DNA of 64,000 nt from positions 1 to 64,000 of IMG/VR virus record IMGVR_UViG_3300047157_000126. One strand, 5' to 3'. The translations under genes were made by a program, and so were the position numbers. The notes beneath the pieces were generated by a model, which was not told where the DNA came from, did not search any database, and saw nothing but the letters and a program-made list of their open reading frames with translations. This document shows, piece by piece, positions 40,820-48,223 of the stretch. Origin of the DNA: a virus. Numbering within the stretch: the first letter of the stretch is position 1; each line of letters starts with the position of its first letter.

Positions 40820-41359
40820 GTTTTTTGGCTGGAATCAAATCTTTTCTTCTCTTCTATTCCTGTATTATCCTAGATGTAAATACAATAGCGCATAGCGCTG
40901 CAACTCTATAAGAAGGTAGCAAAATGCTACCCATATGGATGGGAGGGTCAAGGAGGCGTAGTGGCTTGGTAACGTTTTGTGTTAAACACATTGGTGTTGG
41001 TACACATACTACCGCATTGGTGTGGTCTGGTGGGGGTAGGGCGTGGTGCATAAACGCTGTACTGCGCCCCTGTTTGTACCTACGCACCCACCCCCACATA
41101 CGTTAGGATTAGCGGGGCTTTAGCGGGGACTTTAGCGCCAAACCCTACCCCCCAAAACAGCCCAGAAACCGCTTTAGCGCACCCCATTAGCGCACCTTAG
41201 CCGGAGGCATTACATTAGCGCAACCTTTAGCGCCTTCTTTAGTCCCACACAGCGCTCGACAAAATTTTCCATAGAATGGCTTTTTTTGGGTTTTAGGGGG
41301 TACGCCTCAAAAAAAATTTTAGAAAAAATTTCATAACATAAACCACCCTCCCACTTATC
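40820..41359. other. Divergent strand-switch region, candidate origin
   Basis: About 540 nt without a convincing gene separate the minus-strand and plus-strand modules. It is clearly more GC-rich than its surroundings. It holds a perfect hairpin ggtagca-aaa-tgctacc (40915-40931), a G-rich stretch (41027-41045), the TTAGCG iteron cluster, and then an AT-rich run (41308-41342) before the first plus-strand gene. Short frames on both strands here look accidental. Best candidate for replication start or packaging signal. Confidence 0.55.
41109..41245 (+). repeat. TTAGCG iteron cluster
   Basis: The element TTAGCG(C/G) occurs seven times: 41109, 41120, 41132, 41174, 41187, 41215 and 41227, all in the same orientation, with near-matches TTAGCC at 41197 and TTAGTC at 41239. 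Several are followed by ACC or CC. Intervals are about 11-13 nt within pairs. Arrays of this kind bind replication initiators or other oligomeric proteins. Confidence 0.68.
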
Positions 41360-41866
41360 GTGTCTGCATTCAACAAAGCATGGTCTGTTCTCAAAATGAC
41401 CGAAATGCCGATGGGAGGAGATGTACCGCCACAAGAGTCTTATTCCCACAAAGATTTGGATGCTGAGGCACTCATAGATTTCTTAATCCAAAATCTGGGA
41501 ATGGATTATCAAGAGGCGAAAACCCTTGTTACACACCACAAAACCAAGGAAATGGGTGAAAAATCTCGTAAAAAGCCTCCGAAAGACAATGGTGGTGATA
41601 TGTCCATGTCCCCTATGATGCCTATGGCTAAGGCAATGGATTTTCTCAAGGGTCGTGGGGATTTTAGAATGCGGAATGTGAAAAAGCCGCAAGTTCAAAC
41701 AAGAACTCCTGCTGATGTAAATCAGATGGATTACAATGAACTAACGCCAGATGAACAATTAGAAAGGCGCAGAAACAAAGTTAATTCTTATGAATCTGAA
41801 TACGCTAGAAAAAATCGAGAAGAAAAAGAAAGGCTTGCTCGTGAAATGGGAGAGGGTCAACAATGA
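41360..41866 (+). CDS. Tagged protein with FNxAWxxLK leader (first late gene)
   Basis: Starts at GTG 41360. The leader 'MSAFNKAWSVLKM' is followed by an acidic segment and a UBA-like helical patch 'LIDFLIQNLGMDYQEAKTLV' (residues about 36-55), then a long Lys/Arg/Pro/Met-rich disordered tail. It opens the plus-strand module and overlaps the 14-residue ORF downstream by ATGA. Function unknown; the leader suggests the same destination as the other tagged proteins. Confidence 0.62.
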   Translation: MSAFNKAWSVLKMTEMPMGGDVPPQESYSHKDLDAEALIDFLIQNLGMDYQEAKTLVTHHKTKEMGEKSRKKPPKDNGGDMSMSPMMPMAKAMDFLKGRGDFRMRNVKKPQVQTRTPADVNQMDYNELTPDEQLERRRNKVNSYESEYARKNREEKERLAREMGEGQQ

Positions 41867-41907
41867 CAGCGTTTGAAACAGCATGGCCTCTTTTAAAAGC
41901 CTACTAA
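41863..41907 (+). CDS. 14-residue ORF consisting only of the leader motif
   Basis: ATG 41863 overlaps the previous stop (ATGA). The frame encodes MTAFETAWPLLKAY and stops at 41907. It contains nothing beyond the shared motif. It may be a free peptide made for its own sake, the remains of a deleted tagged gene, or an acceptor for new payloads. Confidence 0.55.
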   Translation: MTAFETAWPLLKAY

Positions 41908-41940
41908 AATAAGATAAAATAAACAAGGACATTGATTAAA

Positions 41941-42396
41941 ATGACAGCATTTGAAGCAGCATGGGATATATTAAAAAGCAATACACTAGAAAAACAATCA
42001 TATCATCCAGCAATTCATGGTTTGATGAATAGAAAAAGACTTGCTGATGCTTTTAATGTTGATATGGATGAAGATTTTGAAGGTCAACATTACGGTTCAG
42101 TTGAAGAGCCTTATACAATGTATGATGATGAAGTACCAACTATGCCTAATTACGAAGATGTAAAACACTTAGCAAATAAACCCTCATATTTCCAACCTAG
42201 TGATTTTGTAGATGAAGCACAAGGTATGGGTTATGAGCCGAAAGGTGCTAGTGGGCCTAATTCACTTAGAGCCGCAGAACAATCAGGTGAATTAAAAAGA
42301 CAATCTAGAGGTTTAGCGACTAGAGATGCGGAAGCAAGAAGAAGGCAAGGAGATTTTAGAAATTATCCTAAGTTTGATTACGGGGCAAATATTTAA
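41941..42396 (+). CDS. Tagged hypothetical protein
   Basis: Leader 'MTAFEAAWDILKSN' (start at ATG 41941; an in-frame TTG at 41932 adds three residues). The remaining 138 residues are acidic then basic and largely disordered ('ESPYTMYDDE'-type middle, 'RGLATRDAEARRRQGDF' near the end). No domain recognised. TAATG overlap with the next gene. Confidence 0.62.
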   Translation: MTAFEAAWDILKSNTLEKQSYHPAIHGLMNRKRLADAFNVDMDEDFEGQHYGSVEEPYTMYDDEVPTMPNYEDVKHLANKPSYFQPSDFVDEAQGMGYEPKGASGPNSLRAAEQSGELKRQSRGLATRDAEARRRQGDFRNYPKFDYGANI

Positions 42397-42605
42397 TGAC
42401 AGCATTCAATGAAGCGTGGGATTTTCTCAAAGCAGACCCCATTGATATGCACGAATATCCCCCCGGTTCAGGTAATTTTATGTCTTTACAAGACATGATA
42501 ATGGCTAGAAACGCAGATGCTCGCAAAAATATGCAAAATATGACTCCAAAACCTAGACCAACAGGAGGTAACACGTATGACAAAAGACCTTCAGGTTGGC
42601 AATAG
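42396..42605 (+). CDS. Tagged small protein
   Basis: Product of 69 residues: leader 'MTAFNEAWDFLKAD', then Pro/Met/Asn-rich disordered sequence. Its 3' end overlaps the next gene by 29 nt and contains that gene's AGGAGGT ribosome-binding site. Confidence 0.6.
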   Translation: MTAFNEAWDFLKADPIDMHEYPPGSGNFMSLQDMIMARNADARKNMQNMTPKPRPTGGNTYDKRPSGWQ

Positions 42606-43107
42606 ACCCTTCGACCAAGCGTGGATTGTACTCAAAGCGCCAATTTATGAGACACCAATATCTAATATTAATTTTCTAACTGGGAATCGAGAAGATTATG
42701 ATAATAATGAAGAGATTTTTGGTGGAATGTACCCCGAAGATAAAAGAAGAGACCACATACAGCAAATGACACCTAACGAGTATCTTAGTCGAACGCCCAA
42801 AACTTCACACCCTAATCTTGGAGGATGGTTTGAAGAAAAAATAAAACAGGCTATTGAAAATAATCAAAAATTAAGATTAGGTATGCCATGGGTTCAATAT
42901 GACCCAAACATTACAGACCCGAAAGACCGTGATTATAGACTAAACTCACATGATGGAAGAAATAGAATGGCCGCTATGCAAAAACTTGGGCATGGAGATA
43001 CTGAGTTTCCTGTAAGAGTTACACACTGGCCCCCTAAAAGGCAATTAACAATGCGAGAACAATTAGAAGAAGCAAAAAGAAGAGTAAAGGGTGGGGGGTT
43101 TTTATGA
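42577..43107 (+). CDS. Tagged protein with ParB-like HDGR motif
   Basis: AGGAGGT precedes ATG 42577. The leader is shifted inward: 'RPFDQAWIVLKAP' at residues 10-22. Residues about 85-160 resemble the ParB/sulfiredoxin-like fold: 'NSHDGRNRMAAMQKLG' (about 122-137), then 'FPVRV'. In such proteins this motif binds nucleotide or acts as a nuclease or kinase. Enzymatic activity here is unproven. ATGA overlap with the next gene. Confidence 0.6.
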   Translation: MTKDLQVGNRPFDQAWIVLKAPIYETPISNINFLTGNREDYDNNEEIFGGMYPEDKRRDHIQQMTPNEYLSRTPKTSHPNLGGWFEEKIKQAIENNQKLRLGMPWVQYDPNITDPKDRDYRLNSHDGRNRMAAMQKLGHGDTEFPVRVTHWPPKRQLTMREQLEEAKRRVKGGGFL

Positions 43108-43841
43108 ATCCCTTCGACCAAGCATGGCTCTTACTCAAGGAAGAAGAGGTTAGATATCATCCACAAGATGAACCTATGAGTGTTGAAGATATGGAATCAT
43201 ATTATGATGTAACTGAACTTGGACAAATCGCAGGTGAAAAACCGATGGCAGGGGATATATCAACGGGCGACACAAGAGAAGATAGAAAGAAACAAACAAA
43301 GGTTTTTGGACAAACATTTCGTGGTAAGCCTACATTCAATCTGATGCCTTTGGCTGGTGAAAACCGGGCTATGGTGAATCCAAATGCTGAAATCTTTAGG
43401 CGTAGTGAGATGAACCCCTTAGACCAAGCATGGGCTTTGCTCAAGAATGATGACGATGAGTTCAAACAAGCGGCTTACGGAACTTGGTATGAAGATGACT
43501 GGGCAGATAAAATGCCGGAGGATTTCGACTTTGATGCTTTTGATGCTGAAGATTATGATGAGGAGATACATAGAGAATATCCGACTGGACAAGTAGGTTA
43601 TAATCCGGGTATGAAGGATTTGCGGAGGTCGCAATACAATCCTTGGGAAAGTTCCGAAGAGAATGAGAAGCGATTTAATGATTTGATAAATAATCCTACC
43701 CGCAACCCTATTATTATTGTGAGAGATAAAAACGGAGAAGAGCACATTATCTCCGGTCATCATAGGATGGCGGCAAACATTGAAGCCGGAAGGCCACATC
43801 TCCCCGCTTTAGTTTTGAATATGATGAGGAATCAACAATGA
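43104..43841 (+). CDS. Doubly tagged protein with ParB-like GHHR motif
   Basis: Product of 245 residues. The leader occurs twice: 'MNPFDQAWLLLKEE' at residues 1-14 and 'MNPLDQAWALLKND' at 103-116, so it looks like two tagged genes fused in frame; the internal ATG at 43410 could be a start. Residues about 195-240 contain 'PIIIVRDKNGEEHIISGHHR' followed by 'MAANIEAGRPHLPALV', the ParB-like signature. The region between is acidic and disordered. ATGA overlaps on both sides. Confidence 0.65.
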   Translation: MNPFDQAWLLLKEEEVRYHPQDEPMSVEDMESYYDVTELGQIAGEKPMAGDISTGDTREDRKKQTKVFGQTFRGKPTFNLMPLAGENRAMVNPNAEIFRRSEMNPLDQAWALLKNDDDEFKQAAYGTWYEDDWADKMPEDFDFDAFDAEDYDEEIHREYPTGQVGYNPGMKDLRRSQYNPWESSEENEKRFNDLINNPTRNPIIIVRDKNGEEHIISGHHRMAANIEAGRPHLPALVLNMMRNQQ

Positions 43842-44770
43842 ACCCCTTCGACCAAGCATGGTCTCTGCTGAAGGCTCCGATTTATGAAGCACCTTCCACA
43901 TTTGAAGAAGGTGATTGGCCTAATTATTCTGATTCACTAGGGCAAGATGATAGATTTACAATGTTGCCTAACCTAGAAGAAATGGGAAAACCGTACATGT
44001 GGGAATCTGAAGATGGTAATGCAAGGGGCACAATATATCCTGATGATTTTAGAAACTCGATAAAAATAGATAATTTTGAATTAAATAGTGATGTTAAAGG
44101 TCAAGGTAAAGCAAGAAAATATCTTGAAGATTTTATTGAAGAAGGTCAAGATTATTTTATTGATAATGATGGTTTTCTTCTTGACGGAGTACATGTTACA
44201 AATGTAGAACATGGTGCGACGGGTTTTTGGGATAAAATGGTTGATGCGGGTGTGATTGATGGAGCACATTCAACAGGCTACATTAGAACTAATATCGCTG
44301 GTGATGAACATTACACTCACGCTTATGACGATAAAAAGCAACCTTGGTCACATGAATTAAATCCTGAATACGCTGAATATCATGGTTTACCAACAGATGC
44401 TATTTATGACCAATTCGTAGAAAAAGCGTATGAATATCACGGAACCGTAGATTTACCTAGCGTTTTACAACACGGAATAAGAGGTGGAAGTCCTAAAACT
44501 CGTTCAAAACGTTATGTGCCAGAATCTCTAAGAGCAGCAGATTTAGTGAATTATACAACTACAGACCCAGAAGCGGCACTAAGATTTGCACAAGAAAGGG
44601 CAAGAAGAACAAAGCAAGACCCTTCAAAAGTAGGAGTTGTGCGAATGAAAACAGCAGATTTACCTGAATATGTAGAGCATCAAGAGCCAGATTATGGTGA
44701 TTTACAAGGTGGTATGAGTAGAGTTCGTCAAGGTTCAATACCCCCAGAAGTATTACAGCAGTGGTCTTAA
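43838..44770 (+). CDS. Tagged GNAT-like plus ADP-ribosyltransferase-like protein
   Basis: Leader 'MNPFDQAWSLLKAP' at residues 1-14. Residues about 65-145 look like a GNAT acetyltransferase: 'FELNSDVKGQGKARKYLEDF' with a Q/R-x-x-G-x-[GA]-type acetyl-CoA loop (about 84-92) and 'VHVTNVEHGATGFWDKM'. Residues about 198-310 resemble ADP-ribosyltransferases: 'YHGTVDLPSVLQHGIRGG', 'YTTTDPEAALRFAQERA', 'VGVVRMKTADL' and 'RQGSIPPEVL'. Both are fold-level assignments from motifs. Such enzymes modify host proteins or RNA polymerase in other viruses (T4 Alt is injected with DNA). Confidence 0.6.
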   Translation: MNPFDQAWSLLKAPIYEAPSTFEEGDWPNYSDSLGQDDRFTMLPNLEEMGKPYMWESEDGNARGTIYPDDFRNSIKIDNFELNSDVKGQGKARKYLEDFIEEGQDYFIDNDGFLLDGVHVTNVEHGATGFWDKMVDAGVIDGAHSTGYIRTNIAGDEHYTHAYDDKKQPWSHELNPEYAEYHGLPTDAIYDQFVEKAYEYHGTVDLPSVLQHGIRGGSPKTRSKRYVPESLRAADLVNYTTTDPEAALRFAQERARRTKQDPSKVGVVRMKTADLPEYVEHQEPDYGDLQGGMSRVRQGSIPPEVLQQWS

Positions 44771-44878
44771 TACAAATATACCTACTATTATCAGCCCTAC
44801 CATAAGTGAAATAACTGATTTTCGAATTGTTTTGCGTATTTGTCCCCGTAAAAGGTCATTAAAAGCCTCATGAACCAT
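44753..44878 (-). CDS. Antisense small membrane protein (41 residues)
   Basis: On the minus strand a 41-residue frame starts at 44878. It has an amphipathic N-terminus ('VHEAFNDLLRGQIRKTIRKS') and one transmembrane helix ('VISLMVGLIIVGIFVL'). A TATA box lies 22-34 nt upstream, shared with the divergent plus-strand gene. Its end overlaps the ADP-ribosyltransferase-like gene by 18 nt. The protein pattern is convincing for its size. Confidence 0.5.
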   Translation of the reverse strand: MVHEAFNDLLRGQIRKTIRKSVISLMVGLIIVGIFVLRPLL

Positions 44879-44899
44879 GTAAAACGCGACTACGACGGG

Positions 44900-44912
44900 T
44901 TTATTTATAAAG
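44900..44912. promoter_or_regulatory. Bidirectional TATA element
   Basis: TTTATTTATAAAG reads as a TATA box on both strands. It lies about 27 nt from the ATG at 44933 (plus) and about 28 nt from the ATG at 44878 (minus), which are archaeal distances for leaderless messages. Neither start has a good ribosome-binding site, in agreement with leaderless transcription. Confidence 0.55.
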
Positions 44913-44932
44913 CATACCTGCGATTACTACTG

Positions 44933-45124
44933 ATGAGTACCACTCCTGAACCTTTTACTGAGGCTTGGCAAGTGCTAAAAGCGTACCCGCCGGAATCAAA
45001 TTTTACTGTTGAAGAAAAACAAATTGTTATGTCAACAATTTTGAAGATGATGATGAGTGGTAATACTCGTCTAGAAGAGGAGGCTGGATTGCTTTTCCAG
45101 CGATATGCTAATTTACGACAGTGA
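44933..45124 (+). CDS. Tagged small protein
   Basis: Start at 44933, giving 'MSTTPEPFTEAWQVLKAYPP' with the leader motif at residues 8-17. The remaining residues form a helical hairpin ('FTVEEKQIVMSTILKMMMSG', 'LEEEAGLLFQRYANL') like those of small viral regulators. 63 residues. Own TATA box, probably leaderless. Confidence 0.62.
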   Translation: MSTTPEPFTEAWQVLKAYPPESNFTVEEKQIVMSTILKMMMSGNTRLEEEAGLLFQRYANLRQ

Positions 45125-45137
45125 GTTCGCACACCCC

Positions 45138-46058
45138 ATGAGTGACCCAGTAACAATTTATGAAGTGGGTCCAAGAGACGGTTTACAGTCTATTTCTAAA
45201 GAAGTTCCTACTGAGCAAAAAGCGTATTTAATTGATATGTTAATTGCAGCGGGATTGGATAAAATAGAAGTTGGAAGTTTTGTGAATCCCGCTTTGGTAC
45301 CTCAAATGAAAGATACCGCACTGGTTTTAAAGGGAATAAATCAAGAAGATAATCAAATTTCAGCATTAGTCCCAAACGCAAAAGGTTTAGAATTAGCAAA
45401 AGAAGCGGGTGTGAATCTCTTCAATATCTATCTTTCACCTTCTCCAGAGTTCAATACCCGCAATTTAGGTACTCCAAGTATTGATAGAATACTAGAAAGA
45501 TATGAAGTTGCTCTAGAGGAGGTTTTTCCTGAACAAGTGAGGTTATACATTTCTTGTGCTTTTGGTTCCGCTTTCGATGATTATGATGAGTCTCTTTTTA
45601 TTCAAATCTTAAAATGGGGGGCTGAAAACTCTTCCACAATAGTTTTAGCAGACACTACAGGAATAGCAACTCCAAAAGAAATTACCACCGTGGTAAAAAT
45701 TGCCCGCGAAATTATGCCAAATTTAGCCATTCACCTTCACAAGCCTAGTAGTAGGAAGGTTGAATTTTCGCATTTACTGGATGCTGCCTACTTATCCGGT
45801 ATTAGGGAGTTCGATACTTCTTTGGGTGGTTTAGGTGGTTGTCCTTTTGTTCCGGGTAGTTTTGGTAATTTACCAACTCGGTATTTAATTGACTGGGCTT
45901 CGGATTACGGAATTGAAATTGAACAATCTGTAGATATTGCAAAATTAGAGGCTGCTGAAATGTACCTAAAAGGAATTGTTAATATTCCGATGGCTGAAAG
46001 AGCCTATATTTATGTTTCAGGAAAACTGAGTGGTATTCGTAGAAGCCTTATCTCTTAA
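45138..46058 (+). CDS. Hydroxymethylglutaryl-CoA lyase homologue
   Basis: A TIM-barrel lyase of the HMG-CoA lyase/DRE-TIM family, 306 residues from ATG 45138 (an in-frame ATG at 45105 would overlap the previous gene). Residues seen: 'EVGPRDGLQS' (about 9-18) with the catalytic Arg and metal-binding Asp; 'LADTTGIATP' (about 170); the H-x-H metal ligands in 'HLHKPSSRK' (about 198-206), where the usual D-T-x-G after them is lost; 'GGLGGCPFVPGSFGN' (about 230-244) with the catalytic Cys and metal-binding Asn. Family role: cleavage of HMG-CoA to acetyl-CoA and acetoacetate. As a viral gene it would be an auxiliary metabolic gene; the changed loop may mean another acyl-CoA substrate. Confidence 0.88.
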   Translation: MSDPVTIYEVGPRDGLQSISKEVPTEQKAYLIDMLIAAGLDKIEVGSFVNPALVPQMKDTALVLKGINQEDNQISALVPNAKGLELAKEAGVNLFNIYLSPSPEFNTRNLGTPSIDRILERYEVALEEVFPEQVRLYISCAFGSAFDDYDESLFIQILKWGAENSSTIVLADTTGIATPKEITTVVKIAREIMPNLAIHLHKPSSRKVEFSHLLDAAYLSGIREFDTSLGGLGGCPFVPGSFGNLPTRYLIDWASDYGIEIEQSVDIAKLEAAEMYLKGIVNIPMAERAYIYVSGKLSGIRRSLIS

Positions 46059-46403
46059 CATCTGACGAGTTTCAGCCGCTAACTGTCCGTACCTTTCATC
46101 TTTTTCTGTCAATTTGGTTTTTTGATTGCCAATTTCTCCTGACATTCTCCCTAACCCGAAAGACGGTACCCCAAATGTCGCTCCGGTTTTTGCTGCGCCT
46201 GAAACCCCAACTTTACCTGCTCCTGATGCAATTGATGGCACACTACTAGCGGCAGTTGTTGTCATAGCACCTCCACCAATTGTTCTTGCTGCGCCACCTG
46301 CTACGTGTTTTCCACCTTGTCCAAGAACCATAGGAATAAATCTACTTCCTGCTGCCGCAACAAAAGGTATAGCAGGTGCAGCCTTGACTAGAACATAGCC
46401 CAT
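46017..46403 (-). CDS. Gly/Ala-rich antisense protein, possibly membrane-associated
   Basis: Start at ATG 46403, behind GGTGGT. The 128-residue product has a hydrophobic N-terminus ('MGYVLVKAAPAIPFVAAAG'), a Gly/Ala/Ser/Thr-rich middle, and a charged helix 'KLTEKDERYGQLAAETRQML' at the end. Its composition is unlike a random antisense frame. A frame on the opposite strand (46126-46398, Pro/Ala-rich) is its shadow. It converges on the lyase gene, overlapping its last 42 nt. Confidence 0.5.
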   Translation of the reverse strand: MGYVLVKAAPAIPFVAAAGSRFIPMVLGQGGKHVAGGAARTIGGGAMTTTAASSVPSIASGAGKVGVSGAAKTGATFGVPSFGLGRMSGEIGNQKTKLTEKDERYGQLAAETRQMLRDKASTNTTQFS

Positions 46404-46456
46404 TGAAACCACCCAATCAGCGAAATGGTAAAAGTGTTCTGCTTGTCTCGAATACT

Positions 46457-46693
46457 GTGATTGAACCAGCCGACATCATAGATGACCTCTTAAAAGGTCA
46501 ATTCGGATATGCTGGTAAAAGTTACATTTCTGACCGACCAAAAAAGCAAGCAAAGGCTAAAGTTCAACGATTAGCCCGGAAGGTTAAAACCCGAAAAACC
46601 AAAGCGAAGTACGCAAGACAGGTATCGCGAGGAGTACAAAGACCAAAAATGCGTAAACAAACTGGTTTAGTTAGAGTATCAAGGAGTAGATAA
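46457..46693 (+). CDS. Very basic small protein
   Basis: The start is uncertain: GTG 46457 gives 78 residues; TTG 46403 would add 18. After a short acidic helix ('EPADIIDDLLKGQFGYAGKS') the rest is packed with Lys and Arg ('KVQRLARKVKTRKTKAKYAR'). DNA- or RNA-binding by composition; could condense DNA in the capsid. Followed 1 nt later by a tagged gene. Confidence 0.5.
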   Translation: MIEPADIIDDLLKGQFGYAGKSYISDRPKKQAKAKVQRLARKVKTRKTKAKYARQVSRGVQRPKMRKQTGLVRVSRSR

Positions 46694-46694
46694 A

Positions 46695-46988
46695 ATGGAC
46701 GCATTTGAAATGTCATGGAACTTATTAAGAAAAGCATGGTATGATTCTGTAGATGATAGACATAGAGAGCAACCTTTTGATAGAAATGATGATTTTGCAC
46801 CTTTTACAACTAGAGCAGAAAAAATGGCCGCTGCGAGGTTACACTCACAAGCAATGCGCCAAGATAATGAGCCAACAGGTACACCGCTAGATGATTATGA
46901 TGAAGTTCCACAAGATGAATTTGCTAATATGTCTAAAGATAAATTAGTGGCTATGGTTAGAAGAATGATGCAAGAAAAGGAGATGTAA
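46695..46988 (+). CDS. Tagged hypothetical protein
   Basis: Leader variant 'MDAFEMSWNLLRKAW' (Ala to Ser and Lys to Arg). 97 residues, acidic and helical, ending 'LVAMVRRMMQEKEM'. AGGAGTAG precedes the ATG; its end carries the AAGGAGATG site of the next gene. Confidence 0.6.
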   Translation: MDAFEMSWNLLRKAWYDSVDDRHREQPFDRNDDFAPFTTRAEKMAAARLHSQAMRQDNEPTGTPLDDYDEVPQDEFANMSKDKLVAMVRRMMQEKEM

Positions 46989-46990
46989 GT

Positions 46991-47326
46991 ATGCGTGAAG
47001 AAAAAATGGACGGAAAAAAGAAAAAGAAAGGAATGAGTTTAGTAATTGCTGTTACTCCACCTTCTCCTAAATCACCACAAGACACAGCGACACCCGAAGC
47101 AATGAAAAAAGCCTTTGAGTTTTTGAAAGATTACAACCAAATGGGAGTTGGTGCTGGTGCTGCTCAAGGAATGAATCTACAGGCTATACGTCAAAAAGTT
47201 CACGAAATGGACGCAAGAGCGCAACAAATGATGGCTACTGACCCACACGGTGCTTCACAAATGCGAGCAGAAGCGGATTATTTAGCAAACCAACTTCAAG
47301 AAATGATGAATGCTCGAAGACAATGA
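46991..47326 (+). CDS. Helical hypothetical protein (111 residues)
   Basis: A short Lys-rich start (residues 1-14), then two long helices with 'PEAMKKAFEFLKDYNQMGVG' and 'QAIRQKVHEMDARAQQMM'. 'KAFEFLKDY' only faintly recalls the leader motif. AAGGAGATGTAAGT provides the ribosome-binding site. No family. Confidence 0.55.
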   Translation: MREEKMDGKKKKKGMSLVIAVTPPSPKSPQDTATPEAMKKAFEFLKDYNQMGVGAGAAQGMNLQAIRQKVHEMDARAQQMMATDPHGASQMRAEADYLANQLQEMMNARRQ

Positions 47327-47335
47327 GGGGGTTAC

Positions 47336-48223
47336 ATGTTTTCCGATATAATGGTGAATTATATCTTAAAAGATGAAAATACCCTTTTAGAGCCTCCAGA
47401 AGTAAATACTTCAAAATTACCACCAGAGTTTTTTGCAGGGCACGCTTCTGAAAGATTGAGTGACCCTCTTCGTATGCATGATGAAAATGAAAGTGCAGAA
47501 GTAAAAACTAGAACTATACAAGGTTTAGTTGATGCTGGAATTATGGGACCTTTAGGTAATTATACAAAAGATGCACCTAGACATGTAGCAGTTAGAACAC
47601 ATTTTCTAGATTCTTTTAGAAATCCCATTGGGGTTAATGAAAAAGGACAACGACATTCAACTGGTAATACTATTGTAAGTATTGTAAGACCTCATAAAAA
47701 ACATAGAACCCCTCAAGTAAAAACTGTAATGCTTAGAGGTAATCATCAAAAATTTGGAAGAGGTGCTGGTCCGGGTACGATGAATGTAGACCAAGTTATA
47801 GACGCCTCACCTGAAAAAATAAATACAAATAATCCGCAAGTCGCAATAAGAAGAGCGAGAAAAGCAAAAAAGAAAAAAGCAGCAAGAGTAAGAATCCTAC
47901 CACCTGTACTACCCGGTCCGGGTTCAACTAGACCATTGGTTAAAAAAATGGTTCTAATTAAAGCACCAAAAAGAAAAATGTCTGAAGCGGCCAGACAACA
48001 TAAGTTGGCCTATGATAAAAAATACGAGTCTAGTCCTGAAAGAGTGAAATATCGAGTAGATTTGAATCGTGAGCGTAGACGCAGGGGTATTTATGGTTCG
48101 AATAATAAAAAAGATATTAGTCATACTCAAGGTGGAAAGTTTACTTTAGAAAACCAAAGTAGTAATAGGGCTAGGCATTTTAAAAATCGAGGCACACTTC
48201 GCAAGGTTAAGGTGAAGAAATGA
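47336..48223 (+). CDS. Basic protein of unknown function (295 residues)
   Basis: Residues 1-160 are mixed; residues about 165-235 are Lys/Arg/Pro-rich; the C-terminus has a compact motif 'YESSPERVKYRVDLNRERRR' followed by 'RGIYGSNNKKDISHTQGG', which I have seen in short marine phage proteins, without known function, and which suggests nucleic-acid or ribosome contact. ATGA overlap with the next gene. Confidence 0.55.
   Translation: MFSDIMVNYILKDENTLLEPPEVNTSKLPPEFFAGHASERLSDPLRMHDENESAEVKTRTIQGLVDAGIMGPLGNYTKDAPRHVAVRTHFLDSFRNPIGVNEKGQRHSTGNTIVSIVRPHKKHRTPQVKTVMLRGNHQKFGRGAGPGTMNVDQVIDASPEKINTNNPQVAIRRARKAKKKKAARVRILPPVLPGPGSTRPLVKKMVLIKAPKRKMSEAARQHKLAYDKKYESSPERVKYRVDLNRERRRRGIYGSNNKKDISHTQGGKFTLENQSSNRARHFKNRGTLRKVKVKK

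Noticed and set aside
40854-41106. Frames on both strands in the strand-switch region
   Set aside because: Both are open because the region is GC-rich; neither has a convincing start site or protein-like order, and they cover hairpin and iteron DNA.
41210-41449. Minus-strand frame crossing the start of the first late gene
   Set aside because: Would oppose the tagged gene and cover iterons; no ribosome-binding site or domain.
46126-46398. Plus-strand Pro/Ala-rich frame
   Set aside because: It is the exact antisense of the Gly/Ala-rich minus-strand gene; its composition is what that gene's complement must give, and it has no ribosome-binding site.
47336-47380. 'MFSDIMVNYILKDE' as another copy of the shared leader
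   Set aside because: Spacing differs and neither the Ala-Trp pair nor the downstream pattern is present.
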